A DNA stretch of 64,000 nucleotides from Ischnura elegans (taxonomy: Eukaryota; Arthropoda; Insecta; Odonata; Coenagrionidae). The stretch is from contig NC_060252.1 in the NCBI RefSeq assembly GCF_921293095.1, positions 80,248,866 through 80,312,865 on the forward strand, given 5' to 3'. The notes under the pieces were generated by a model. It was not told the origin of the DNA. It was given only the letters and a program-made list of their open reading frames with translations, and did no database searches. This document shows, piece after piece, positions 35,389 to 47,508 of this stretch. The position numbers were made by a program, and so were the translations under genes. Every line of letters starts with the position of its first letter. The stretch's first letter is position 1.

Positions 35389-38300
35389 ACACGAGAGATC
35401 ATCAGTAAGAAAATTCCCTACATTTACTCAATATCATTAAGTATTAGCTTGCCTTTGTTGAGTCGACATCAAGTTGAATGCTTTTTGTTTTATTAATTCA
35501 TTATAACCCAATATTGCTTCTATGAAACGCCATAAATGAATGAATTTCCAGCTTTTTTTAGGAAATATTTAAACGATGCATTATTTTGTGGAGCAAATTA
35601 TAACGAGGAAATATTTCACAGCCACGATGATTATGACAGAGAGCACAACTATCAAGTTTTCAGCATAAAAAAATGTTGAACTTTGATTGCTTCCAGAAAC
35701 AGCTCTGGATTAGAAAGTGTTATATGTTCCCTGACTAAATTCGTGAATAATTGAGCAACCTATGATGTGCTTACCTTTCGGATCTCCGGAACTTAGCTTA
35801 GGAACAAGGGCTTAAGCTAAGACCGCTAGCAACTTGATTACATTGAAATAAATAGTATCATTTTTTCAATCCTCATTAACTGCAATGAATTGTATGGGCG
35901 AGAAGGATTGGGATATTTACTTGACGAGTGATCAATGGAAAGAAAGGGCTCGACCCAAAAAGGGAAAATCCAACAAGGCAAGAAGGAATAGTTGAAAAAG
36001 AGTTGCCCCTGGATGGAATGCGAAGAATACCATGAGTGATGGAGGCGTGAAGAGTTCTTTGGTGGAGTGGTGTTGGATGGTAATAAGGGTGCGATTATTC
36101 TTGGGACGATGGGATTTTCTAGGTGGTCTCACACGTACTAAAAAGGGGAGGAACGAGAATGCGTGGGTTAAGAAGGAAGAAGTCCTGAGAAGGGGAACCT
36201 CAAAGCTAGTGTGTGTGTGAGCTTAAGGGAATGGGTGAGGGAAGGAGTAGGAACAGGAACAAGACGGCGTTGGTGGTGCAGGAAGCAGTTGTCTGGCTGA
36301 AATATGATGCCATTGGAATTTCATTACTCGGGGTGGTCTGAAATTTATCGACGTAGCGGGGTGAGAGAAGGCAATGGTCTGGGAGAGAAGGTATCAAAAG
36401 GGGTGGTTTTTAAGAAGGGGTTGGAGGGTGGAGCGCTGCGCCGGTGGTGAAGAGTCTTAGAGAGACGAGGAAAGGGGCTATTCATTAAAAGGCTTCGTCA
36501 GTGAGGAGGTCAGGTCGTCTTAAGACTCCAAGACAAGACCCGCATCTCATAGAGTATGCTAGCTGCTGCTGTAAGGTAGTGGAGGTAAGGAAGGTGATGT
36601 GCGGTTCTTTTTCTTTGGATACAGGTAGTTAGAATGGAGAAAAAAGCATCAGTGTTACGCGGTTCAAGAAGTTTCTGAGTCATAGCCTGACGCATGCCTA
36701 CTAGCATTTTTGCATGAAGCATTAATTTCTAACGTTGACGGTATTTCAAACGGGTACAGAACGCGGATGTTGGAATTAAAATTTGACCCATAGTGATTAA
36801 ATGCTACAAAAAGCGATTTAAGTTCCCGAAACATTGTGGAAATATATTGAAGCTAAATATTAAATATATGTAGCGGTGGTGGGCAGAAGACTAACGTAAC
36901 TTGAAGGCCAAAATTTATACGGTAGATCTCATGCGTTAGTAGTTCTGATGTTAGTGAATGCACTGATAAACATACGATATCAATGCTAGAGGATTTCAGC
37001 AATGGGTGCGTAGTTAGCATTACTCAAAATTTGGGAAATAGATGAACATATTAAGCCAAATTTCAGCAATCGGGTAGATTATATAATGGAATAAAGGAGT
37101 AGTCATACATTAACTAAATAGCATTGCGTCGAGAAAAAGGACAGCAGTAAAGAAAATACGATCTAATATCCTCACAATTCTTGCGGGTAATGATTGCTTG
37201 TGTTGGTACCAAATAGTACATTCTTTAGCAGTTTTAGATTTTGCCATAATTTTAAAACTAGTGTTTCAAAAATCTTGGAACAATATGAAACATGTAAGCG
37301 AGCATTAATAACGAGGAAATTTCACGGAAAACGTCTAATGACGTATAGTCGCGAAAAAAATAATCCCGAAGAAAAATATAGAGGCGAATTGGATTTAAAT
37401 TACAGATTTTTAATACTGTACATATAATAACTGCAATGCCAGCATGGGTTGGAGTGAAGGCTTTTCGTAAGAAACCAGGAATGTGAAGAGGGAAGCAAAA
37501 GTTCTTGGTTGGATATCGAGGCAAGAAATTTTGTAGAAACAATCCAAAGAGGAAGAGCCCCAAAATTCAGAAACATTAGAAACACAGGAACACAGTCGGT
37601 GTCATCACCAAGGAGACCGAATAATGAAAGCACCGCCGAGGGTTGGATATTTCAAGCCAGACTTTCTCCGTTTGGTGAGGCAAGGCGTTGCAGACGAAAG
37701 AGGGTTGGATATGGGCCACAGAAGGAGGAGGAGGTGTTGGAGACCCCTTTAATTTGGTTTGGATTGCGTTCGGGCAATGATGGGTGGCCCCGCTCGAATA
37801 AAAGACAGTCGGAGTTTGCGTATCAAGGTGCGCGGGAATTTAATACGTCAGGGGGAACCCGGGGGGGATAAATAACACTTGGAACGAGTTCAAGGGAGGG
37901 CCAAAGTAGAAATTCCTGCGAGACAGGTTTCTTCCGAGTAATTAGTACTTTAATTTTGAAATTCCGTTACTTCAAGGCGGCTGCAATTTTCTCAGAGGCA
38001 CTTGCCTCAATATTTGGTGAAATATTAGAATCATTCTTCACGTTTTATTCCAGTCTCAATCGATTTAACAAATGTAATAGTGCAAAAATTCAGAAATTGT
38101 GAAACAGGACGAAAAGGGCCTCTCAAAAATACAATTAACAGCATTGATGGTATATAAAAGGATCCCCCAATAGATTGGAAATGTTTTTTTCATATTTTAA
38201 TTATTTTTTAACCTCCAAACCTACTCGCAATTTCCCAATTCCATTGTTGCTGTAATAGAGCACACGCTATTTGTTCAATATATCTCTTACAAACAAACGC

Positions 38301-39244
38301 TACTTAGGTGCTAGTATGAATTCGCGATAGTTATAACTTTTTTCATCATAAAAATGCCTATTTCCTTAGTTAAAAATTCTATTACTAGGATGATAATTTA
38401 ATAAAACTCGGCTACTGAAGTAAGTTTTACACAATTTTACGTTCAACAGCTGTTAACGTACAAATCAATATCATCGTGAACCATATAGTTTACCTGCATC
38501 AAATCAGGTTACTTTACCAAATCATAATTAAAATCACTATTATTTGATGCAAGTAAAGGGCTAATGTGCAGTAACATCCAAATAGACATGGAATAATGAA
38601 AATTTATTTAAATCAAAGAATCTACAGGACTTTATTTTGCTCCAAGATTAAATATGATAATAGTAGTATTCTGGTAGTATCGTTGTTGACAGCGAAAGAC
38701 AGAGGGATGCTCTACATGGAGGGGTATTGTCATACTGATTGGAAAAAAGATCCGTATTAGCCTACCTTAACCGATAGTGTGCCTTGAAAAAAAAACTAAA
38801 TTGTAAGTTGGCTGTCGCCACAATTCTAATTGAATTATATTATGAATAAATATTTTGAATAAAAAAGCTCTTCATGCACCTCTCCACCGCCTCAATATGT
38901 ACCTAAAACAGTTCCAAGAAGCCTTAAATGGTGCTTACGGTTTGTCTCTATCGATAATTTGTTTCATAATCACAGATTGATATCTTCCTCACGAAATAAT
39001 TTACATTTCACGGCTGTTTTATCACATAAAGAATGATCAAGCCTGCACTAAAAATAATATGGCTTTCTTTGCAGGAGTGGCACGACAAAACGTTACAGTT
39101 GAATTAAAAAACAACCAGAGTACATTGTTCACTTCACATAATAGCCCTATGCCACAGAGACCCCTATAAAGACAATAACTTACTCTAAGTTTATTTCGTA
39201 TTCTTAAGGGGATAAATTTTCAAAAATTAGATAACTGAGAATAA
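35389..39244. other. No recognisable gene; purine-rich block at 35.93-36.72 kb
   Basis: Positions 35930-36720 are purine-rich on the plus strand with several open frames on both strands and no domain. A 120-codon plus frame at 37509-37871 lies in GC-richer DNA; its translation (rich in R, G, E) is not recognised and it has no obvious splice-site context I can support. The rest is AT-rich. Confidence 0.45.
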
Positions 39245-39257
39245 TGGAACTTATAAT
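39245..39257 (+). repeat. Left target-site duplication of the SINE-1 insertion
   Basis: The 13-mer TGGAACTTATAAT, repeated exactly at 39500-39512. Confidence 0.85.
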
Positions 39258-39499
39258 TTAAATACATAGGACAAAAGGATGAAGTTCGCCATGAAAAAAT
39301 ATTTGACTTAGCCGGGATTCGAACTGAGAAGATGGCTTGGTGGTGTAACTGGTAGCACGCCTGACCGGCAATCAGGAGATCCGGGTTCGAATCCCGGCTA
39401 AGTCAAATATTTTTTCATGGCGATCTTCATCCTTTGGTGTATTTAACTTTGCACCCGTGCGCGTGACTGCGTACAAAGTCACTTGTTCCTTCAGTGCTT
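39258..39499 (+). mobile_element. SINE-1 insertion with inverted partial copy
   Basis: The plus-strand SINE (39325-39499) has a good tRNA-like head: GGCTTGGTGGTGTAACTGG (box A region), a CCTGA/TCAGG anticodon stem around loop CCGGCAA, and box B GGTTCGAATCCCGG. The body follows: CTAAGTCAAATA, TTTTTTCATGGCG, TTCATCCTT, GTATTTAACTTTGCACCCG, GCGCGTGACTGCG, TACAAAGTCAC. To its left, 39258-39324 is an inverted copy of the internal part from box B to GTATTTAA; 39274-39324 pairs with 39385-39435 with one or two mismatches over 51 bases. The whole 242 bp lies inside a single 13-bp target-site duplication, so SINE and inverted piece entered together. Confidence 0.9.
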
Positions 39500-39512
39500 T
39501 GGAACTTATAAT
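39500..39512 (+). repeat. Right target-site duplication of the SINE-1 insertion
   Basis: Exact copy of 39245-39257. Confidence 0.85.
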
Positions 39513-40786
39513 GTTTTTCGATAGTGTAAAATACATATTAGGTGATTCAGGATGAAAACTCATTAAATATATGACGCATGGCGAGGCAATGAAAACTTCG
39601 GAAAATGTGCGATTGATGAATCTCACTAGTTTACTCCAGAGGCAGCATATTTATCTTGATTCGAATGCATAAACTTCGATTATACAGCATAAAAACTAAG
39701 AGGTACTTAAAGGAAAATACATATTTCATCAATGTTTACCTCGGCATTTTCCTTGGAGTGATAGGGAAAAACATTGCTCCAGTTACATTACTAAAACCCT
39801 TGTCTGCTCATCTTGGAATCGGCTATGGCGAATGAGGTTAATTATGGCTATCAAAAATCATGAAAAATATGAAACTCAATAATCTAGAGCCAGTATCTAA
39901 TTTTTCATAGTATTATCAAGTGTTCATTCTCATTTCTTTGCAAAAGAATAATAACATAACGAGAACTGTCCCCAAGTGATTAAGCTTTTTTCCTCTCTCT
40001 AATTGATTCTAAAGAAATATAACTTCGACGGTCGTAATAGTTTGAAAAAATGAAACGTAAAATGCATTAAATCATGGATGCGAGGACAATGTTGCATTTT
40101 CACTTGATAGATAATGCTTGTAGAAACTTTGCGACAAGGAGCAGGTGCAGTTAGTGAAGAGATCCCTTAGACACATCCTGAAATCTGGCTAAATCTGACG
40201 GCCAATGTTTAATGCCGCCCGAGTTCACCGCAGGGAAATACGCGTTGCGTTGCTTCTATTTCAAACAGTAAATCAGATAAACTTCGTCGGCTCCAAAGAT
40301 TTAAGTTTGCCTTCCAAGAGTGACAGAAATCAGAAGAGACTGAAAGTGGGTCACTAGCGACAACTCATCTGCCGGCGATGAGCGAAACCAGGTGCAGGCG
40401 AAGCTTGCAGCGTCGGATCCTAACGAAGCTGCAGCAGGATCGCATGACAAGGGAAAAAAATGGACGGGGAACGAGATTAGCAGCTGTGAGATTTTGGCTC
40501 TAATACCTATCTTCAGAACTTTTGAGTACTCCTCCGGGAAAGAAAACCCTTCACATGAGCAGAATAGAAGGGCGTAGGACGAACGAAACTAATAAGCACA
40601 ATCTTACACTCTCGACAATGATAAACAAGACGTCAGGAGGGGATTGAGTCGAGTAAAAAGTATCATAGGATTAAATTTTAGCCTTTGAAAATAAAGCGCA
40701 GTGCACCATCCACTTAGATCAATACAACGATTGTGCAAGATGATTCTTTACGTTGAGTTTCTTCTCCGTTGAGGTGTCTGAAATAT
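39513..40786. other. No recognisable feature
   Basis: AT-rich, GC-richer at 40120-40570. The 61-codon frame at 40392-40577 has no recognisable domain. Confidence 0.5.
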
Positions 40787-41040
40787 GAGGGCGTGAGAAG
40801 ACAAGGGGTACAGATAATATTTTTCCCAACAGGGTTAGGTAAAGTTAATTGTTCGAAGAAATACACAAAAACTTGGTTGCCATGGGATACAAGTTAGTCT
40901 CAGTTCTGTGCTAACATCGAGTGGAAAATCTAATGCACTATTAAATATCTAATTGATTTGGTTTGTTTTATTAGCCTAATTTTTGTACCTAACACTGCAT
41001 AGAAAAAAGAAATCACTTGTGCCCCTTGGCTTCTCACCCA
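40787..41040 (+). mobile_element. MITE-2 copy 2 (most complete)
   Basis: 254 bp with TIRs: the left end GCGTGAGAAGACAAGGGGTA and the right end, read inverted, GGGTGAGAAGCCAAGGGGCA. The interior carries AACTTGGTTGCCATGGGATA, CATCGAGTGGAAAATCTAAT and ATTAGCCTAATTTTTGTACC, shared with copies 1 and 3. It has no coding capacity. A target-site duplication is not clear, so I cannot assign a superfamily. Confidence 0.85.
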
Positions 41041-43427
41041 TTTACATGTTTTTGTTCTTTCCCGGCGTATGATAGTGGAGAAATTTTCTCGGGTCTTCCA
41101 CCGGGTGGGTTACTCATAAGCTTTATTTTCGAAGATTGCCACTCCCATCGTCCTCAGGGCATGAAAATCCGAAAATTAGGGCGACCCAATCAGAAGGAAC
41201 CTGACAATTTTTGGCGTGAACCATAACAATATATACGAGATCAACCTTGTAGAAAACCCGTGAGACTTTCGCCATGATTCTTAACGAATGTATGAATTAC
41301 GAGTCTTAGTGTAAATGATTCAATTTTATGAAGCAATGGGCTATGTGTTTTTTAACATCAGTAACAAAAAACAGCTTAACTTTAATTAGGTTATGAAATG
41401 ACATAGAAGACATGGTATCAATATGTTTCGATGGCATTTGTTTTTAGTTTCTTAGGGAAAATATATCCAAATTTTATACGAAACATAAATTCTATCCATT
41501 AAAATATTTTTGCCGACCTCTCAACATATTCTGATGTATAGTCAACACTTTACTTTCTAAAAACGCCTTACTAATTTTCTTGAAATTCAAAACTTACCAT
41601 GGTAAACAGTGACAACACCATATTTGAATTACATTCATTCTTATAAGTTGCGAAGGTGAAGTTTTTTTATAAGTAATTTTATCACAAGAATCATCAAATT
41701 TATTCCAAACAGCAGAGAAGAAAGGGCACTATTTTGGAGTTTGTGTTATCAGAAGTTGGGTTTTAAGAGACCGTACTCTCAAGCACAAATGAGATGTGTT
41801 TGCCCAATCCCACGTCGTAAGAGTGCAATGGGTGAGAAAGATGGCAGTGCAGGCCAATATTTGCCCTCGAACGCGATCAGAGCGGACCCCATCACCCGTT
41901 CCAACCGATCGGAATAAATCTCCAAACAGGCCGAGCGATGTCAGAAGAAACGTAGATTGACGAAGAAGCGTCAATATATGCCGACGCACGACCGACCGGT
42001 CCGCCTAAATCAACTCCAGCCTTCGGCTCTGCGGGTGACACGCTCTAACGGAGAACAAAGTTTTCCATTCCGACGCGGAAAAAATCACACTTGGAGGAGA
42101 ACGAGTATACCACGCCTGTCTAGTGGTGTGACACGAATTTGATAAATTGTAATCGTCGACGAAAATGTATAAGACACGCATTTAAAGATAAAATGTTAAA
42201 CGTATTCATATGAAGAGGTGTTAAAAGGCTTTTTCCTTAAAATTTCTGTGAAAACTGCAATCCTTTTTAAACAGGCTTTTGGAAAAAAATAGCGTAAAGT
42301 TTAATTAAGAAATGAATGAAAAATTATTTTATTAATAAAATTTAAAACATACTCAACGCCATCTATCGTTCTCCGGGAGGCATAATACCAAACTGCCTCA
42401 AATACGACACGTACAGAAATTGAGTTTTTTCTTAGCCTCATCGGTCTTTTGTCAAAGTTTAAATCTCAATGCCCTATGAATTTCATGCTATTTTTGCTCG
42501 GGCATGTTCTCTGCCATGATTTACGGTTTGAATTATCAAAAAATGGATGAAAAAAGCATGATAAAAATAACTGATACACTATAATTTCCTAACTTTCACG
42601 CTAATTTTCTCGTTAACTTAGCCAGTTTTTATTCCTAAGAGCGCCACCATGGACGAACTAAAATACACGCTATGCACTCCCTACGATTAAAAGTTTTCGT
42701 ATATTTTCAATATGCCGGTCTTTATAAACTATTCCACATAATTATGCGTAAAACTATACCACGTAATAAATTTACAGCACATCTAACGTTATAAACATAA
42801 ACAATAAAAATGTATGGTACTTTGTCACACAATTTATTTAGACTTTTTGTTATAAACATAGGCAAATATTTCTGCACCACTACCAGAAATACATTGAAAT
42901 TTTTTAAACTGCTTAGAAAGAGCAACAGAAGAAAAATTGCTTCTCTAAAATAGGTATTTATATTTGAAAAATAAATAAAACCAAAATTAAGAGCATTTTA
43001 AAGAATGCTTCATACATAATTTCACTGACTCTCATTATTAGAGAAAGACCACATAATATAGCAGAAGTAGTGAGAGCCAAAACACAAAAAATAAAGGTGT
43101 GTTATTCACACGGCTCTTCAGAAATACTGTAAATGGCTGCCGTGAGAATTTCATAAAAAATGACTGTAAGATTTGTGATGTCCTCTCAATTACTCACACA
43201 ATCCATTTATTTTGATATTTTCAGCATTCATTATTTTACCTTTTCACTTTAAAGGTTTTAATGTCATATTTTCAATTCGAGTGTTTATGATAAAGTCGTT
43301 TCTGACACAACCAATTACGGTGTACTAATCAGGATACTTTATGGTGACTCCATTTAAATCTAACAATCATATTGCTATTAATGTCGAACACCCATGGCTG
43401 AAACAGCTAACAAATAAATATTTGCTT
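41041..43427. other. No recognisable gene; GC-richer piece at 41.8-42.13 kb
   Basis: AT-rich except for 41800-42130, which is GC-rich with many CpGs and is open in one frame per strand (86 codons minus, 61 codons plus). Neither translation is recognised. It could be a small exon, an old repeat or chance. Confidence 0.45.
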
Positions 43428-43606
43428 CAAGTTTTTCCTGGATTTCCCGTATTCCCACAATTACTTATAACAATTGTAAATGTGGGAATGTGTAATTGTA
43501 TAACAATTTTCAAAAAAGTGGTATAAGCAATTGTTATAAGTTATAATATATTTTATATATATAATATAAGTTATAATACAATAATAAGTTATCCAGGAAA
43601 AACTTA
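43428..43606. repeat. AT-rich foldback with nested hairpins
   Basis: The outer arms AAGTTTTTCCTGGAT (43428) and ATCCAGGAAAAACTT (ending 43606) are perfectly inverted over 15 bases. Inside, ATTCCCACAATTAC and its near complement GTAAATGTGGGAAT pair, and ACTTATAACAATTG recurs inverted as CAATTGTTATAAGT (from 43530). The structure is about 180 bp long and non-coding; a small MITE is the simplest reading. Confidence 0.7.
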
Positions 43607-45435
43607 TAATGGAATACCACAAGTTTAACCAAGAGTTAGTGAATATTTTCTTCATTCAGAATCAAAATTTTAATACACTTATCTGTTAAACGGCTATGAA
43701 CTTCCATAAGTTATGAAAAAATGAAATCTCTCGTTCCGTAGCATAAACCGTAATTATTTCGAAAAAAGAAGATATGGAAAAAATTGAACATAATCGACAT
43801 CACAGGTAGACACAATGATTGAGTAATATCGATATAGACTGTGTGATTGCAAAAAGAAAAATTTGATTAAAATGCAAAGGCTTTGGTTAATATCCACGCA
43901 GCTACTTATTAAATACCTCACGTGGAATTGTCAAAGAAATTGCATTTGAATTCAATTATAAATATTCCTCTGTTTCATTATAAATAATTAAATTATAAAT
44001 ATTTAATAATAAAGTAATATTATAATAAAATCTATGATTATCTTACAGACCAATATTGAAAAAGATTCTAAACACCTGTCATTTACAAGAATGAACAAAA
44101 CTCTAATAACCGAGTTGATTAAATACTAAGTTAGGAATAAATGGTCATATTAAATTGCTCTATTAATATTCTAGTCAATGAATGATGTGCTGAAATATAT
44201 CTATCTCTAGAGCAATATTATCTTCCTATTACAATCAATTGCACCAAAGTTTAACGCAAACCAAAAACCCAATCATTTTGATGATTCCGGCAAATGAAAC
44301 TATAAAAAAATTCATTTTTGATTAAGCTGGAATATAATATGGAAGAAATTCCTGTAAATTCTACGCTCATATTTTCACAAAAATTTTCAAGCATGCGCAG
44401 GCTGATTGCCCATATTCACCTATATGAGAAGTCAACGTACCTGTTCACAGCGAAGTCAAAAGTTACCAAATCCTAAAAAGTTCCAACTTACAGATCAGAT
44501 GGCAGCGTCTTTAGGAATAATATTTAAGATATATCCATTCATTCCGAGGCCAGTGTGCTTTGTAAAAATATAGTTCTCTTTGATTTGTCGCATTATATCC
44601 AGGAGTTCTTGTCGGTTCTTCCATATTTTTCATCGATAACAACGTATCTGACTCCAAATCTGCAAACAGTCTCAAGGCAGATTGTCTTTACCACGGTCCA
44701 TGACGCGAAAAGGCTTCGTGAATAGAAAATATCTTCATTACTTACTAAAGAAAACTCATTTCAAATCAAATAAAAACAAAAATGAAGTAACAGGACGCAA
44801 TACTTTACGCAGTAAGGTTTCGCAATAGCTTCACCATAAAAATATTTGTCTACATATTAACAAATGTGTATGTTGGGGTGTGTATGCAGTTTTTCTCAGT
44901 CAACAATTAAAAATTTATTTGAAAAGATTATCAGTAATTTTTAACCGTGATTTTATAATACCTAATTTTTTTTTAAATAATATCAAATAACTTATGTTTT
45001 GTAAAAAAGTCAACCTTGATAGTTAAAAGCCGTGGTTTTTTTAGTGGCTTTAAAAAAATAGTGATAAGTATAGCGTGTATAAGGAGAGAGTGAAACATGA
45101 AAACCTCTGGGTAGGTGAGCAGAGGATTTTAAAGATTGAGAGAGAAGGAAAAGTGAGACAAAAAACTAATTAATGGAAAACAAGGAAAAGCGAAAAATTT
45201 CAGTGTAAAGATGATGGAAGTAACAGAAATATAACTTAGAAGAAGATGTACATATAAATGGAAATGAGACCAAAAAAATATAGCCGTAACTAAGCGTATC
45301 ATCAGCATGTACAGATTTCGTAATATTCACGCCTTAAATAGACCATCTGTTTCAACTAAATCTTTTAAGAACAACATATATTTGGAACTAGAATCTAAGA
45401 GACGCCGCAAAGTTCCTCAATTTCCACTTGTGAAT
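43607..45435. other. No recognisable feature
   Basis: Very AT-rich with no motif recognised. Confidence 0.5.
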
Positions 45436-45694
45436 ATCGATGGCTAAATTCTAACAACACGTGTGTCAAAAATAGCATTTTTCAGGTGAGCAAAAAAAAA
45501 GATTATTTTTTGTAATTGTACACAAAAATCAAAAACCCAAAAATTCAGAAAACTGAAAAAGAAGCATACATTTGCCAACAAAGAGTTGTTTTTCGCATAA
45601 ATTTTATCTTTTAATGCTATTACACTTTGTTTAAGATACCTGTGTCAAACCGGCCGAATTTTGAGATATGTGTTGTTAGAACTTAGCCATCGAT
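45436..45694. repeat. 259-bp foldback, probable MITE
   Basis: The arms 45436-45470 and 45660-45694 are inverted: ATCGATGGCTAA, TTCTAACAACAC and TCAAAA align with a few mismatches over 35 bases. A shorter inner inverted pair, AATAGCATT/AATGCTATT, lies at 45472 and 45613. The interior is AT-rich and non-coding. No clear target-site duplication. Confidence 0.7.
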
Positions 45695-45949
45695 GTGGTT
45701 GTTTCTGGAAACGTATTTGCATTTAAGATTCCTTGGTCACGTACATGCAAATCCAAGAAGTTGAGTCAAAAACGGAGTCTTGTAAATAATTGGGAGGAAT
45801 CCCAATGAAGAAGATAAAAGGAAGACGAGCATAACAAGGTAATTAAAAAAAACTTCCTTCATAGTTTTAGCAATATTGGCAATTTTAGCAATTGGCAGTT
45901 TTTCACAGCAACCGAATATTCGTTTTTAGTTAACTTAGTAATCAAGAAA

Positions 45950-46692
45950 AGTATGTTTTTGATACAATAAATATAAAAAAACGTTCGGAAAACAATTTAT
46001 GGGACAGCTGGAAGAATTCTTCGGACTTCTAAATTTGCTTAATTCAGAAAAACTTACAGAAGATATTCGCTAGCATTAGATACGTACAATAAAAATCCTT
46101 TTTTATGCTAATATGACTACTTTACCGCCACCTGGCAGATTAATAAACCTAAACGACGAATTCTGGAGATTTTTAAAATGAAAATACACACGAGGCATCT
46201 AGGAGCGTCTAAAGGAGATATTAGTACAAAAAACATAGGACGAAGTAATCCGAAAGATGAGGTAGGTATGGAAACGAAAATGTAACGGGCATGATGGCGT
46301 ATTTGATTTTAATCAGCTTTATAAAAAGTAGCATGCTTTTAATACAATAACTATGTTACCATTATTTATGAAATAACGTTAGGGACAGTTAAAAGGCTTC
46401 TTTGGGCTTTTAAATGTGCTTACTTAAGAAAAAGTACATGGAGACTGTTGCTAGCTTGAACCAGGTAAATTTTAAACCCTTTTTTATGCTAATATATAAA
46501 TGCTAAATATAAAACCTACTCGCCACTTGGCAGATTAATATTAGTAGACGAATTCTGTATATTTTTGAAACAAAAATTCACGAAAGACATCTTAGAGCTT
46601 CCAAAGGAGATATAAGTACAAAAAATGGAATACGGAGAAATCCGAGAAATCCGAAAGATGAGGTAACGAAAATGTAATGGGCAGGATGACGT
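45950..46692 (+). repeat. Tandem duplication, two units of about 370-380 bp
   Basis: Unit 1 (about 45950-46332) and unit 2 (about 46333-46692) share, in order, TTTTNATACAATAA, a GGGACAGYT block, CTTCTNNGGACTT or its variant, TTTTTTATGCTAATAT, CACNTGGCAGATTAATA, GACGAATTCTG, AAAGGAGATATNAGTACAAA, CCGAAAGATGAGGTA and GAAAATGTAAYGGGCANGAT. Diverged but colinear. No coding motif. Confidence 0.8.
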
Positions 46693-47427
46693 AGCGAAGG
46701 AGATGGAAAGCAGACGGAAAGAAAACGAATCAGATTTGCTTACTCGATCATATTACCAACGCATACGGCTTTCTTTGTATCGTCTCAATCCTTACAATCC
46801 GACCGTAAGGCTTTCATGTCCGGGGAAGAGAGGGATGGGGGCGAAAGGGGTTGTTGGTGAAAGGGAGGTTTTTTTCGTGAGAGTGATCCGGGGGATGAGA
46901 GGGGTTGACAGCCGGGGACACTGCCTCCCTGAAAGGAAAAGATCTGCTCGACCGTATCCATAAGCCCTTCTATATGTATGTGTAGCAGCGCCGACGGCAG
47001 CGCCCGCAAGAGGAAACAAATAGGAAATTACTCAAGCGTCGTTTCCGATCCGAATGGGAACTGAAATAAATAAAACGCTCGGGCGGGAGGAGGGAGACGC
47101 AGCTCAGGAGAAAGAGAAAGAGGGTAGAAAATATGAAAGAATAACTAGAGGACGGATTGGTGAGGGTTGGATCGAGAAGAAGTCCTGAAGTGAAATGAAA
47201 TTCACGTTGTTTCGTCTCGATGCCGTGCCCCCACTCTGAAGGAAGTCCACTTTGCGACCATTAAAAGTACTCCAAGATGAAACTGAGTTTCGTACATCAC
47301 CTCAGTCTGATGAATCGGGGAAGTCCCTGGTGAAAATCTGATGTGTGTAGACAATCAAACCACGCTTAGGCTAGAGTATTCACATTTTCCTTAAACCGAT
47401 GCGTCTGATCGTGTAACTATATCTGAA
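46693..47427. other. No recognisable gene
   Basis: GC-richer and purine-biased at 46800-47130. Overlapping frames of 74-86 codons on both strands have no domain. Confidence 0.5.
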
Positions 47428-47496
47428 AATAAGAGAGATTAAGGAACAAGATGGAAGACACAACAACTTAATTGGCCATATTATGAGACTTGATAG

Positions 47497-47508
47497 GCTG
47501 ATGAAAAC
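47497..47508 (+). repeat. Left target-site duplication of nested LINE
   Basis: The 12-mer GCTGATGAAAAC, repeated exactly at 48204-48215. Confidence 0.9.

Noticed and set aside
37509..37871. 120-codon plus-strand frame
   Set aside because: GC-richer, low-complexity, R/G/E-rich translation with no domain; no splice or promoter context that I can support.
39325..39399. Functional tRNA gene (anticodon loop CCGGCAA)
   Set aside because: No acceptor stem pairing and it continues into a SINE body shared with other copies, so it is a tRNA-derived SINE head.
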